Assembly: GCA_016209225.1 (NCBI GenBank)
Contig: JACQWO010000008.1
Span: forward strand, 1 to 64,000
DNA from: Desulfobacterales bacterium
GTDB taxonomy: Bacteria > Desulfobacterota > UBA8473
DNA length: 64,000 nt
Reading direction: 5' to 3'
Part shown: positions 24,634-33,718 of the stretch, piece by piece
Position numbering within the stretch: position 1 is the stretch's first letter
Layout: every line of letters begins with the position of its first letter
Position numbers and translations under genes: made by a program
The notes under the pieces: generated by a model
Told to the model about the DNA's origin: nothing
Seen by the model: only the letters and a program-made list of their open reading frames with translations
Database searches by the model: none

Positions 24634-25680
24634 TCATCCCTCCAGTTCAGATTTGATTTTTTTCTCTATCTTTTCTACCTTTGATTCTAACTCTTTTAAA
24701 GACTTCCTCATTTTCGGCAATTTGGTAATACATACCTGGGACTTTAACCACTCTTTATGAGGGATTGCCGGAATGCCTGAAACAATCTGGTTTGGCGCTA
24801 TATCTTTAGTAATGCCAGACCGCCCTCCAACCATAACATTATCCCCTACTTTCAGATGACCTCCAACACCAACCTGACCAGCTAAAACAACATTATTGCC
24901 TATTTCTGCACTTCCTGCTATAGCCACCTGGGCAACTATAATTGTATCCTCTCCAATAATTACATTATGACCAATTTGTACCAGATTATCGGTTTTAACC
25001 CCCCTTTTAATCCAGGTTTTCCCCAGGGCTGCACGATCGATGGCATTGTTGGCGCCGATTTCCACATCATCATCAATCTGGACCATACCAACCTGGGGAA
25101 TCTTGTGGTGCATCTTCCCATCTTTGGCAAAGCCAAAACCATCACTACCAATAACGGCCCCTGAATGGATTATAACTCTTTTACCAATCTTACATCCTTC
25201 ACGGATAGAGGTATTTGCATAGGCTACAGTATCTTCACCAATGTGTACATCGTCACCAACATATACCCCAGGATACAGGGATACCCTGTCCCCAATCCTC
25301 ACATTGTCACCCACATATACAAAAGGATAAATAGATACATCTATTCCAATCTCCGTATTATTCCCAATAACGGCGTTTGGATCAATACCTCTTGCATGGT
25401 AAGGCTTTTTATGAAATAAGCCGGCAATCTTTGCGTAAGCCAGGTAGGGGTTGTCAGTACACAGAAGGGGTTTTTCAGACTCTTTAAAACCGGAGGAGGC
25501 TATTATTGCAGAAGCTTTAGTGGTTTTTGCCATAGACAAATACCTGGGGCTGGAAATAAAGGTTATCTCCCCATTTTTTGCTTCATCGATACTGTTTATT
25601 CCGGTAATGATAATATTACCATCACCTATTACCTTACCATTGATAAAATCTGCCAACTCTTGCAGACTTTTCTTTATCAT
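24634..25680 (-). CDS. lpxD: UDP-3-O-(3-hydroxyacyl)glucosamine N-acyltransferase
   Basis: 348 residues. The N-terminal uridine-binding domain (about 1-100) contains SLQELADFINGKVIGDG and ITGINSIDEAKNGEITFI. It is followed by a long run of hexapeptide repeats (IGNNTEIGIDVSIYPFVYVG and on), the catalytic His region NLVQIGHNVIIGEDT, and the C-terminal helix KSLKELESKVEKIEKKIKSE. It adds the second acyl chain at N-2. GGGGGAG lies just before ATG. It sits 80 nt after the skp-like gene in the same minus-strand unit. Confidence 0.95.
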   Translation of the reverse strand: MIKKSLQELADFINGKVIGDGNIIITGINSIDEAKNGEITFISSPRYLSMAKTTKASAIIASSGFKESEKPLLCTDNPYLAYAKIAGLFHKKPYHARGIDPNAVIGNNTEIGIDVSIYPFVYVGDNVRIGDRVSLYPGVYVGDDVHIGEDTVAYANTSIREGCKIGKRVIIHSGAVIGSDGFGFAKDGKMHHKIPQVGMVQIDDDVEIGANNAIDRAALGKTWIKRGVKTDNLVQIGHNVIIGEDTIIVAQVAIAGSAEIGNNVVLAGQVGVGGHLKVGDNVMVGGRSGITKDIAPNQIVSGIPAIPHKEWLKSQVCITKLPKMRKSLKELESKVEKIEKKIKSELEG

Positions 25681-25760
25681 TTTTCTCCCCCTACATGAGG
25701 CAACAGTTCACAGGGATCAGTTGACAGAGTTCGGGAAAAGACTTTAAGAGCACGAACCCA

Positions 25761-26297
25761 TTACTTACTTTGTTTTCTCTGCTCATTGTGGGCTTTTATG
25801 ACTTTATCGGTCAGATCCACAGCATCAGAGGCGTAGAGTATTCCACTCCTAGTCTTTTCAAGTATTATGGCGTAATTGCCTTCTCCCCCAATTTTGTCAA
25901 CGATCTTTCTCATTTCATCAATTATCTTTTGACTAATTTCGATCTCTTCGCGTTTAAATTCATCCTGAGAGTCTTTGTATAACCTCTCAATATCCCTCAA
26001 TTCTTTCTGGTATTCTTTTTCTTTTCCCGTTCTTGCCTTCTCGCTCAATATTAAACCCTGTTTTTCTATGCTGTCCTTCATCTTTTTTAGCCTCTCTTGT
26101 TTTTCTTCAAGAGATTTTTGAACCTTCATTGCTTTTTCAGAAAGGATTTTTTGTGCTTCCTTCCCTGTATCAGACGTATTTAATGCCTTCTGCAAGTCAA
26201 TATATCCTATCTTAAGAGTATCAGCCCCTAAAACAAAATTAGGAAAAGATAACACTAGAGATAAAATAAAAATCAAGCCTAATTTTTTCATTTTCAA
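25761..26297 (-). CDS. skp: periplasmic chaperone Skp/OmpH
   Basis: 178 residues with a signal peptide (KKLGLIFILSLVLSFPNFVLGA, cleavage near residue 24). Then IGYIDLQKALNTSDTGKEAQ, typical of Skp, and a long charged coiled-coil (residues 45-145) that forms the tentacles of the trimeric chaperone. It ends in beta-strand residues NYAIILEKTRSGILYASDAVDLTDKVI. It carries unfolded outer-membrane proteins to BamA, whose gene is directly upstream. AAGGAG precedes the ATG by 7 nt. Confidence 0.92.
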   Translation of the reverse strand: MKMKKLGLIFILSLVLSFPNFVLGADTLKIGYIDLQKALNTSDTGKEAQKILSEKAMKVQKSLEEKQERLKKMKDSIEKQGLILSEKARTGKEKEYQKELRDIERLYKDSQDEFKREEIEISQKIIDEMRKIVDKIGGEGNYAIILEKTRSGILYASDAVDLTDKVIKAHNEQRKQSK

Positions 26298-26428
26298 CTC
26301 CTTCTAAAAATTTAGTTGGTAAAAATGATTCAGCGTTCAAATGCTTATTTTCTAAGGATTTTGTAGGCATTAAGCACCCCACTCGAAGCCTTGAACCCTT
26401 GACTCCCCGAATCCTGATGTTTTAACCA

Positions 26429-29074
26429 CTAAAACATCACTCCTATAGCAAACTCCCAGTTACTGAGTTTTTCGCCCGGCTTAGGATCTATATTATACCC
26501 CCATTCGAGTCTAAGGGGGCCTATTGGTGAATACCATCTTATACCAGCGCCAACGCTAGTCCTCAGTCCACTCAGACTATAATTTTCGTTGTCATCGAAG
26601 GCATTCCCCGCATCAAAGAAGACTAAACCTTTAATCCCCGCTTTTTTTAACAGGGGGAAAATATACTCTATATTGAACAGCAATTGTTTATTTCCGCCAA
26701 TAACATCACCAGTGGTAGTGTCCTTAGGACCTACGGAATATGCCTTAAAACCCCTGAGGCTGTTTATCCCTCCCAAAAAAAACCGTTCAAAAAGGGGCAA
26801 CTCTCTGCCTTGATTACCATGGGCATATCCAATCCTGGCACGAGACATAAAGACAGTATCCCAAGATAAGGGGAAAAACCACGTTGTGTTAGCATAATAC
26901 TTTGTGAAATAATTGGTGCCTCCCAAAACACCGCCTGCGTACTCAATTGCTATGCTGTTTTCTGATCCTTTTGTTGGGAATATGCGATCATCCTTAGAAT
27001 CCCTCACCAGAGAAAGTACTATACTGCTCGTAACAGTTTTCCCCCCCTGCTCTTTTATTGCTGCTGCAGCAGTATCCTTGACGTCTGTTATATTTACGTT
27101 TTCATGTTTGTAAGTCGCATACGCCCTAGTATAATCCTCCGTTATTGGGAAACCAAACCTAATATCACCACCCTGAGAGTGTTTGCTATAGTCCAGGTAA
27201 TCTCTTTTAACGTCAAAAATGTCAAAACCGGCAGATACAGGTGTATCAAAGAGCCAGGGTTCGGTAAACCCTAGGTTGTAGCTCGAGCTTTGTCCACCCA
27301 GGCTAGCAACAAAAAATAAATTCTGCCCTCTTCCAAACAGATTGTTTTGGGTTATATTGAACATACCAATAACATTGTCAACAGAACTGTAGCCGGCTCC
27401 CACACTTACTGCCCCTGTTGGTTTTTCCTTTACCTTAATATTCAGATTAAGCCTGTCATCATCAGTACCTTTTTCAGTATCAAAACTGAATTCTTCAAAG
27501 TATCCCAATCTATTTACCTTTTGGTAACTCTTGCTCAATTTTTCTTTGTCATACAGGTCACCTTCTACAACTTTTAACTCTCGTCTAATTACCTTATCTC
27601 GGGTTCTAGTATTCCCGGTTATGGAGATCCTCTCGAAATACACCTTTTTGCCCTTATGGACATCAAGGGTTAAATCAACCAATTGAGTTTCTTTATCAAT
27701 AGAGGTTAAAGGTGTTACATCAGCAAATGCATATCCGGCTCCAGCATATTTATCAGTAAGATTAACTACGTCTTTTCTGAGTAACTGACGACTGAATATT
27801 TTTCCTGTGGTCATGTTTAATTTCTTCAGAAGTTCCTCTTTTTCCTCTATTAAGTCACCTTTAATATCGACTTTCCCGACCTTAAACTGTTTGCCTTCAT
27901 TAATCGGAACAGTAATATATATCCAATCTTTATCGTGGGTTATCTCAGGCTTACCAACTTTGATATCTATATAACCGTTATCGCTATAAAATGCGATTAT
28001 CTTGTCTTGGTCTTGTTGTAGAACATCCTCCTTTAATACCCCAGAATCAGTTAACCAAGAGAAGAAACCCTTTTCATCTGTCTGAATAATACCCCTCAAT
28101 TCTTTATCACTGTACGCCTTGTTATCAATAAATCTAATATTCTTTATTTTGGTTTTCTTATTTTCCGTAATTCTTAAATCTAGTATAGCTTCCTTTCTTT
28201 TCAAATAGTACACTTTATAGTCAACTTCTGCTGCCCAATACCCTTTTCCCCTGTAGAATTTAAGCACACTTTTGATGCTGTCCTCTATTTTGTTAAAATT
28301 CAAAATTGTGTGGGGTTTAATACTGATAACTTCCACAATGTCTTTTTTTTCAATAAACCTATTACCACTTATCTCAATTTTTTTGATAGAGGGTTTTTCA
28401 CTAACAATAAAAGTTATTTCCTTGCCCAACGGGGTGTCTTCTTTAGCAACATTCACATCTTCAAAATAATCCATCTCGTAAATGCGTTTTATATCTTCCC
28501 GCAAGGTCTTTTGTGAAAGCACCTCTCCTTCCTTACTCTCAATATGAGATTTAATGGCATCTGCTTCAATTCTGTCGTTCCCCTTGATAGATATCTTAAC
28601 GATTATATCTTTCCCCAGTAATCTCAGGTTAATGCGCCTTGCCAGCTCACCAAGCTTGGAGGTCAAACTATCCAGATCCCTGCCCTCGATATAAATCCTG
28701 ATGGGTGATTTATGTCCCTTAACCTCTAAAACTCTGGCATCAAGGCTAATGCCTTTTCCTATCTTTGTAAAACTGCCCCAAATTACAAAGTCCGCACCTA
28801 CTTTAGCACCAACTCTCCTTACAAAATCTTCATCTATCTCCCCTTCTGGTCTTCCCTTTAATTCAGCTTCCAGTTCAGATTTTTCTATAAAAGAAGCCCT
28901 TTCACTTTCTTTGATGTGAGAGATTAGAATGTCTGATATCTTCTCTTTCAAATAGCCCAGGTTTTCCGGGCTATTAATCTGAAAAGGAAAGATGCCAATT
29001 TTTATAGCTTCTTGGCCATAAGCAATCTGGCAACTCAAAAAGCATACCAAAAGAATCAATATCTTTTTAAACAT
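26429..29074 (-). CDS. bamA: outer-membrane assembly factor BamA with extra N-terminal TolB/CsgG-like domain
   Basis: 881 residues against a usual length near 760-810. Signal peptide at 1-20. Residues 22-150 (IKIGIFPFQINSPEN..., VGAKVGADFVIWGSFTK...) resemble the alpha/beta N-terminal domain of TolB/CsgG-type periplasmic proteins. Five POTRA domains follow, each opening with a strand such as VKISIKGNDRIEADAI, IKKIEISGNRFIEKKDI, IKNIRFIDNKAYSDKEL, VGKVDIKGDLIEEKEEL and FERISITGNTRTRDKVI. The 16-strand barrel (about 555-881) contains the surface-antigen motif LFGRGQNL, RGF in the lock loop, and a terminal Phe in the beta-signal. It folds and inserts outer-membrane proteins. AGGAGG lies 13 nt before the ATG. 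Confidence 0.93.
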   Translation of the reverse strand: MFKKILILLVCFLSCQIAYGQEAIKIGIFPFQINSPENLGYLKEKISDILISHIKESERASFIEKSELEAELKGRPEGEIDEDFVRRVGAKVGADFVIWGSFTKIGKGISLDARVLEVKGHKSPIRIYIEGRDLDSLTSKLGELARRINLRLLGKDIIVKISIKGNDRIEADAIKSHIESKEGEVLSQKTLREDIKRIYEMDYFEDVNVAKEDTPLGKEITFIVSEKPSIKKIEISGNRFIEKKDIVEVISIKPHTILNFNKIEDSIKSVLKFYRGKGYWAAEVDYKVYYLKRKEAILDLRITENKKTKIKNIRFIDNKAYSDKELRGIIQTDEKGFFSWLTDSGVLKEDVLQQDQDKIIAFYSDNGYIDIKVGKPEITHDKDWIYITVPINEGKQFKVGKVDIKGDLIEEKEELLKKLNMTTGKIFSRQLLRKDVVNLTDKYAGAGYAFADVTPLTSIDKETQLVDLTLDVHKGKKVYFERISITGNTRTRDKVIRRELKVVEGDLYDKEKLSKSYQKVNRLGYFEEFSFDTEKGTDDDRLNLNIKVKEKPTGAVSVGAGYSSVDNVIGMFNITQNNLFGRGQNLFFVASLGGQSSSYNLGFTEPWLFDTPVSAGFDIFDVKRDYLDYSKHSQGGDIRFGFPITEDYTRAYATYKHENVNITDVKDTAAAAIKEQGGKTVTSSIVLSLVRDSKDDRIFPTKGSENSIAIEYAGGVLGGTNYFTKYYANTTWFFPLSWDTVFMSRARIGYAHGNQGRELPLFERFFLGGINSLRGFKAYSVGPKDTTTGDVIGGNKQLLFNIEYIFPLLKKAGIKGLVFFDAGNAFDDNENYSLSGLRTSVGAGIRWYSPIGPLRLEWGYNIDPKPGEKLSNWEFAIGVMF

Positions 29075-29107
29075 ACAGGCTCAGTTTCCTCCTGTTTAGA
29101 CTTTGTG

Positions 29108-29257
29108 TGGGATTCGGGGTCAGACCCGTAGCATAGTTCAGTTCAGAGTTCAGAGTTCAGGGTTCAGGGTTCAACAGTGAACGGTGAACCGTGAACCGTT
29201 TGAAAATGTCAGGTCAGCCCCCAAATCCCACTGACTTCTGAATCCTGACCCCTCAAG
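29108..29257. repeat. heptamer array GAGTTCA/GGGTTCA with GGGGTCAGACCC ends
   Basis: The left end GTGGGATTCGGGGTCAGACC and right end AGGTCAGCCCCCAAATCCCAC are imperfect inverted repeats. Between them run GAGTTCA, GAGTTCA, GGGTTCA, GGGTTCA and GTGAACC units in 7-bp steps. It lies between lolD and bamA. Confidence 0.8.
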
Positions 29258-29275
29258 TTTGTTGCGGTACCAACT

Positions 29276-29965
29276 TTAAGACAAGACATCTGAAACAATC
29301 ATACCATCCAATAGGCTCACCCTGCGAGGCATTTTGTCCGCCAGTCTATTATTATGCGTAACCACAACCAGGGTTATCTTCAGTTCTCTATTCAAATTAA
29401 TCAACAAATCTTGTACTGAATCCCCTGTCTTTGTGTCCAAATTACCTGTGGGTTCATCGGCAAGTATTACTTCAGGTTTAAGTATCAATGCTCTGGCAAT
29501 AGCTACCCGTTGCTGTTCCCCCCCCGACAACTCACCAGGTTTGTGGGTAATCCTATCTTTCAAGCCAACCTTCTGGAGTATATTCTCAGCTTCAATGCAG
29601 GCGTCTTTCTTTTTGATCCCTCGGATTAAGGCTGGCATCATCGTATTTTCAATGGCATTAAATTCAGGGAGGAGATGATGAAATTGAAATATAAAACCAA
29701 TCGTTCTATTTCTAAACCCTGCTAGTTTTTTGTCGTCCATTAAAAAGAGATCTTCAGTGTCATAAAAGACATTGCCTGAAGTGGGCCGTTCTATTGCTCC
29801 AAGTATGTGAAGCAACGTACTCTTTCCTACCCCTGAAGCCCCTACAATAGAGAGCATATCCCCCTTCTTAATATCTAAATCTATACCTTTGAGAACCTCT
29901 ACCGTTTTATTATTCGATTCAAAGGTCTTATACAGATTTCTTGCTCTGATAGATACGGCACTCAT
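29276..29965 (-). CDS. lolD: lipoprotein-releasing ATPase LolD
   Basis: 229-residue ABC ATPase that powers transfer of outer-membrane lipoproteins from LolC/E to LolA. Walker A GASGVGKSTLLH (about 44), Q-loop FIFQFHHLLPEFNAIEN (the LolD/MacB FQFHHLL form), signature LSGGEQQRVAIARAL, Walker B VILADEPTGNLD, switch His in VVTHN. It begins 2 nt after the lolC stop, so expression is coupled. Confidence 0.94.
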   Translation of the reverse strand: MSAVSIRARNLYKTFESNNKTVEVLKGIDLDIKKGDMLSIVGASGVGKSTLLHILGAIERPTSGNVFYDTEDLFLMDDKKLAGFRNRTIGFIFQFHHLLPEFNAIENTMMPALIRGIKKKDACIEAENILQKVGLKDRITHKPGELSGGEQQRVAIARALILKPEVILADEPTGNLDTKTGDSVQDLLINLNRELKITLVVVTHNNRLADKMPRRVSLLDGMIVSDVLS

Positions 29966-29967
29966 CC

Positions 29968-31200
29968 CTATTCATACCTTAACGCTTCAGCTGGAAGCAA
30001 TCTAGAAGCCTGCCATGAGGGATACAGAGTAGCGAGAAAACTTATTCCAATAGCAGAGATAGCTATCAAAATGGAATCTACACTGCCTATCCTAAAGGGG
30101 AGGGTAGATATATAGTATACATCACTGGGCAGCTTTATAAATTTGTATTCACTGAGAAGAAAACCCAAAGTATAACCTCCGATCGTTCCAAGCAATGTAC
30201 CAACAACCCCAACTACTAATCCCTCAATAATAAATATCTTCATTATACTACTGGCAGTTGCCCCCATAGATTTAAGGATAGCGATATCCTTATTCTTCTC
30301 CATAACTACCATGATAAGGGTGCTAACTATATTAAAGGCTGCTACCATGATTATTAGAACCAAGATTACAAACATTGTAATCTTCTCCAGTTTTAATGCA
30401 GCAAACAGATTCCTGTTCATTTCCATCCAGTCTTTTGTCCAATATGAATAACCTAAATCCCTCACAATACTGGAAGCAATCTCTTTCACTCTATAAATAT
30501 CATTAGTCTTAACTTCTATACCTGTGACAACACCGGGCATATTAATAAAGTCTTGAGCATTCTTCAGTGAAATATATAAAAAAGAGGAATCATATTCATA
30601 CATCCCGGATTCAAAGATACCGACAATCTTAAATTTCTTCATTCTGGGCACCATACCCATGGGGGTCATAACACCCATGGGCGAAATCAGATTTACCGTA
30701 TCACCGTAGAAGATTCCTAAATTCCTCGATAACTCCTTACCAATAATAATTCCAGGATAGTTAGCACTATTGCTAGGTCCTTCTAGGTTCAGCAAACTTC
30801 CCTCTTTCATATTTGATCCTATATTTATTACCTTCCCAATTGTTTTAGGATCAACCCCTCGTAAAACTACTCCCAGAGAACCGGATTTTGAACTTAGCAT
30901 TGCCTGGGTATATGTAAATGGGGTTGCGGATTTCACCCCTTTTACCTTCTCAATCTTTCTCATTATTCTTTCATAATCATCCAACCCTTCGTTCTGTTTC
31001 AACACTACTATGTGAGAATAGTATCCCAGAATCTTGCCTGTAAGATCCTCCTTAAACCCAGTCATGACCCCTATTACCACAATAAGTGTCATGACCCCTA
31101 TGGCGACTCCTCCAATAGAAATAAGGGTGATAATAGAAATGAAAGTTTGTTTTCTCTTGGCTTTTAAGTACCTTAATCCTATAAATAGTTCGTAAGACAT
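29968..31200 (-). CDS. lolC: lipoprotein-releasing permease LolC/LolE
   Basis: 410 residues. One N-terminal membrane helix (about 20-48) with SYELFIGLRYLKAKRKQTFISIITLISIGGVAIG, a periplasmic MacB-like domain (about 50-265) with SPMGVMTPMGMVPRMKKFKIVGIFESGMYEYD, and three C-terminal FtsX-type helices. With a single permease gene present, it probably works as a LolC/E homodimer (LolF-like) with LolD. AAGGA lies 5 nt before the ATG. It is the first lol gene after lysS in the minus-strand unit. Confidence 0.9.
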   Translation of the reverse strand: MSYELFIGLRYLKAKRKQTFISIITLISIGGVAIGVMTLIVVIGVMTGFKEDLTGKILGYYSHIVVLKQNEGLDDYERIMRKIEKVKGVKSATPFTYTQAMLSSKSGSLGVVLRGVDPKTIGKVINIGSNMKEGSLLNLEGPSNSANYPGIIIGKELSRNLGIFYGDTVNLISPMGVMTPMGMVPRMKKFKIVGIFESGMYEYDSSFLYISLKNAQDFINMPGVVTGIEVKTNDIYRVKEIASSIVRDLGYSYWTKDWMEMNRNLFAALKLEKITMFVILVLIIMVAAFNIVSTLIMVVMEKNKDIAILKSMGATASSIMKIFIIEGLVVGVVGTLLGTIGGYTLGFLLSEYKFIKLPSDVYYISTLPFRIGSVDSILIAISAIGISFLATLYPSWQASRLLPAEALRYE

Positions 31201-31291
31201 ACTGTCCTTAAATTTGTTCTATTTGTTCGGTTAGTTCTGATTAACGTTTATTGACGTCCTCCTCTACTGACTTCCACACAACAGCGGGTAC

Positions 31292-31315
31292 AACAGCGGG
31301 CTTAAGCCCGCTGTT
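31292..31315. repeat. palindromic repeat, copy 2
   Basis: A perfect 24-bp palindrome centred on GGGCTTAAGCCC, with a partial extra copy (ACAACAGCGGGTA) just to its left at 31279-31291. It matches the repeat at 11603-11628. It lies in the lysS-lolC gap. Confidence 0.8.
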
Positions 31316-31407
31316 ATATGTTCAACATTAAACCAGTCAAACCAATGAAACAACTCTATTCACCTGCGTCCAAAAAGGAAATTCCTAAGCCCTCAAGTTA
31401 TAGCCAC

Positions 31408-32889
31408 TTACTCCCGTCTCCTCAGTTGGGGGAATAGAATTACGTCGCGAATAGAAGCAGCATCGGTAAAAAGCATAACCAGCCTATCTATTCCAATGCC
31501 TTCACCAGCAGTGGGAGGCATACCGTATTCTAAAGCTTTGATAAAATCCTTGTCTAACATACCAGACTCATCATCACTTTCTCCCTTTTGCCTAAGTTCC
31601 GTTAAAAACCTTTCCTTTTGATCTATTGGGTCATTAAGTTCTGAGAAGGCATTTGCTATCTCTCTTCCGCAGATAAAAAGTTCGAACCTATCAACTTCGT
31701 CCGGGTTTTCATCGTTTCTACGAGACAGGGGAGAGGTATCCGTGGGGTAATGAGTAATAAAAGTAGGTTGAATTAAATTGGGCTCTGCAACTTCTTCGAA
31801 GATTTGGGTCAAAAGATTACCTAAGCTCATTTTTCTATCCAACTGAAGTCCAATCTTTTGTCCATATTCCATTAGTTTTTCTTTATCCCTGAGAACCCCT
31901 TCCTTAAGTTCACTGTATTTTATTATCGCTTCTTTTATAGTCAAACGTCTCCATGGTGGTGTAAAATCGAGTTTTATGCCTTGATATTCAAATTTTAAAC
32001 TACTAAAGAGAGCCTTTGCAATACGAGCTAACAACTCTTCTGTGAGGTCCATAAAATCCAGATAGGTAGCATAGGACTGATAAAACTCCAGCATGGTAAA
32101 TTCTGGGTTATGCTGGGTTGATATTCCTTCATTTCGAAAATTTCGATTAATCTCATAGACCCTCTCCAATCCACCAATAATCAATCGTTTCAAATACAAT
32201 TCCGGGGCAATTCTTAGATAGAGATCCATACCCAGTGTATTATGATAGGTTTTGAATGGGCGGGCAGTAGCCCCTCCAGGTATTGACTGCATCATTGGAG
32301 TCTCAACTTCTAAAAAGTCTCTTTCATTAAGAAATTCTCTAATAAGCTGTATGATGCGAGTTCGTTTGTAAAGTATCTCTCTTGCCTGTGGATTAACAAT
32401 TAAATCCAGGTATCTCTGTCGGTATCTGGTCTCGATATCTACTAACCCATGCCATTTTTCTGGAAGGGGCCTCAATGCCTTGGTTAAAAGTTTAACCTCT
32501 TCAACGTATACCGTTAATTCCTGGGTCTTGGTTCGGAAGGGTTTTCCGAGAATACCAATAAAATCACCAAGATCGAATTTTTTGGAAACTCTAAAATTCT
32601 CTTTCCCAATAAGGTCTTCACGTATGTACGCTTGAATCTTACCCTTTCTGTCCTGGATATGCATAAAGATAGCCCTACCGAAATTTCGAATGGCTATTAT
32701 CCTTCCAGCAAGAGAAAACTTTTCCTTTACCTTTTCTAAATCCTCATTACCTTTATCTTTAAATTCTTCTAAAATATCCTGAGTAACGTGGGTCACTTTA
32801 AAATTATTAGTGTAGGGATTTATACCTTCTCTCCTCAGATCTTCGATCTTCTTGGCCCTCTGTAATATAAGTTGACTCTGCTCATCCAT
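31408..32889 (-). CDS. lysS: lysyl-tRNA synthetase, class II
   Basis: 493 residues, close to the family norm. The N-terminal OB-fold anticodon-binding domain (about 50-150) has AGRIIAIRNFGRAIFMHIQDRKG. The class II catalytic core has motif 1 (FLEVETPMMQSIPGGATARPF), motif 2 (FRNEGISTQHNPEFTMLEFY) and motif 3 (GIGIDRLVMLFTD). The open frame continues 36 codons upstream, but ATG at 32887-32889 has AAAGG 7 nt before it and gives the standard N-terminus DEQSQLILQRAKKIEDLRREGINPY. Head gene of the envelope supercluster. Confidence 0.95.
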   Translation of the reverse strand: MDEQSQLILQRAKKIEDLRREGINPYTNNFKVTHVTQDILEEFKDKGNEDLEKVKEKFSLAGRIIAIRNFGRAIFMHIQDRKGKIQAYIREDLIGKENFRVSKKFDLGDFIGILGKPFRTKTQELTVYVEEVKLLTKALRPLPEKWHGLVDIETRYRQRYLDLIVNPQAREILYKRTRIIQLIREFLNERDFLEVETPMMQSIPGGATARPFKTYHNTLGMDLYLRIAPELYLKRLIIGGLERVYEINRNFRNEGISTQHNPEFTMLEFYQSYATYLDFMDLTEELLARIAKALFSSLKFEYQGIKLDFTPPWRRLTIKEAIIKYSELKEGVLRDKEKLMEYGQKIGLQLDRKMSLGNLLTQIFEEVAEPNLIQPTFITHYPTDTSPLSRRNDENPDEVDRFELFICGREIANAFSELNDPIDQKERFLTELRQKGESDDESGMLDKDFIKALEYGMPPTAGEGIGIDRLVMLFTDAASIRDVILFPQLRRRE

Positions 32890-32932
32890 CTTGTGCCTTT
32901 CACCTCTTAAAGAAAAATAATTTAAGCTCTGA

Positions 32933-32961
32933 AGGTTATCGCAATTTGCTTTTGTAGTCAA
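32933..32961 (-). promoter_or_regulatory. candidate sigma70 promoter for lysS
   Basis: On the minus strand, TTGACT (32961-32956), a 17-nt spacer and TAACCT (32938-32933) lie about 44 nt upstream of the lysS ATG. A second overlapping TTGACT lies just upstream. Confidence 0.4.
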
Positions 32962-32997
32962 GTCAAAAGAATTGGATAAGTGGAAAATGGAAGGCAC

Positions 32998-33207
32998 ATG
33001 ATATCCCCCTGGTTTCTCTTTTTATGTATGAGAAAGCGAGGACATCCGATCCCCTTATACGATATGGTCAAAAATAGTAAAGACCCAAGATGGATTGACT
33101 TAAAGCAACGTCTGCCAACCTGGGGAGCAAAACGAAATATCAAAGGGAATACCATCTACTCTCTTATCCCTATCTATCAAAAACTATCTAAAAATAAAAA
33201 CTCTTGA
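32998..33207 (+). CDS. possible small basic protein (hypothetical)
   Basis: 69 codons from ATG at 32998, between divergent lysS and the HU gene, not opposite any gene. The peptide opens with MISPWFLFLCMRKRGHPIPL and contains DPRWIDLKQRLPTWGAKR, which is basic and Trp-rich and not low-complexity. GGAAGG lies 3-4 nt before the ATG. I do not recognise a family. Its composition looks more like a real or recently lost gene than chance intergenic sequence, but the evidence is thin. Its stop lies inside the -35 box of the HU promoter. Confidence 0.35.
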   Translation: MISPWFLFLCMRKRGHPIPLYDMVKNSKDPRWIDLKQRLPTWGAKRNIKGNTIYSLIPIYQKLSKNKNS

Positions 33208-33232
33208 CTTTAAATCTATTACTTATTATAAA
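33204..33232 (+). promoter_or_regulatory. strong sigma70 promoter of the HU/IHF-like gene
   Basis: TTGACT at 33204-33209, exactly 17 nt, then TATAAA at 33227-33232, followed by an untranslated leader of about 100 nt to ATG 33338. Confidence 0.75.
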
Positions 33233-33337
33233 ATTAGAGCACTTACGCAAGGAAAGGGTCTATTCATGAAGGATTGAGAAAGCGTCTGATGACAACAATG
33301 GACTTTTTCTGAGAAACTTTTCTTGAAGGGAGATTTC

Positions 33338-33613
33338 ATGAATAAGTCTGATTTAGCAAAGCAATTGAGTGTTAAAGCTAATATTACTAAGAAAAAATCA
33401 AATGAGATTGTTAATATAATTTTTGACAGTCTAACTGATGCCCTAATAGATAACGATAGAATTGAAATTCGTGGATTCGGCAGTTTTGTGATTAGGGAGT
33501 ATAAACCGTATATCGGTAGAAACCCTAGAACTGGGCGTAATATTGAAGTCCAGGCAAAAAGGTTGCCTTTTTTAAAGGTTGGTAAGGACTTAAAAGAGAA
33601 GATAAGGACTTAA
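33338..33613 (+). CDS. HU/IHF-family DNA-binding protein
   Basis: 91 residues. Helical N-terminus MNKSDLAKQLSVKANITKKK, then the beta arms with the family signature RIEIRGFGSFVIREYKPYIGRNPRTG, in which RNPRTG is the minor-groove-intercalating tip, and KRLPFLKVGKDLKEKI at the end. It bends and compacts DNA as a dimer. IEIRGFGSF is closer to IHF-beta than to HU, but the partner is not visible. AAGGGAG lies 5 nt before ATG 33338; a longer frame from 33323 lacks that spacing. Confidence 0.9.
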   Translation: MNKSDLAKQLSVKANITKKKSNEIVNIIFDSLTDALIDNDRIEIRGFGSFVIREYKPYIGRNPRTGRNIEVQAKRLPFLKVGKDLKEKIRT

Positions 33614-33718
33614 AAGAACTAACTTCTTAATTCTTCAAACCTTCTAATCCCTCCACTTTTTCACACCCAGATTATTAAGGGTCAAGAGAAGTATATTAAC
33701 TTAACAAATCTTAAAAAT

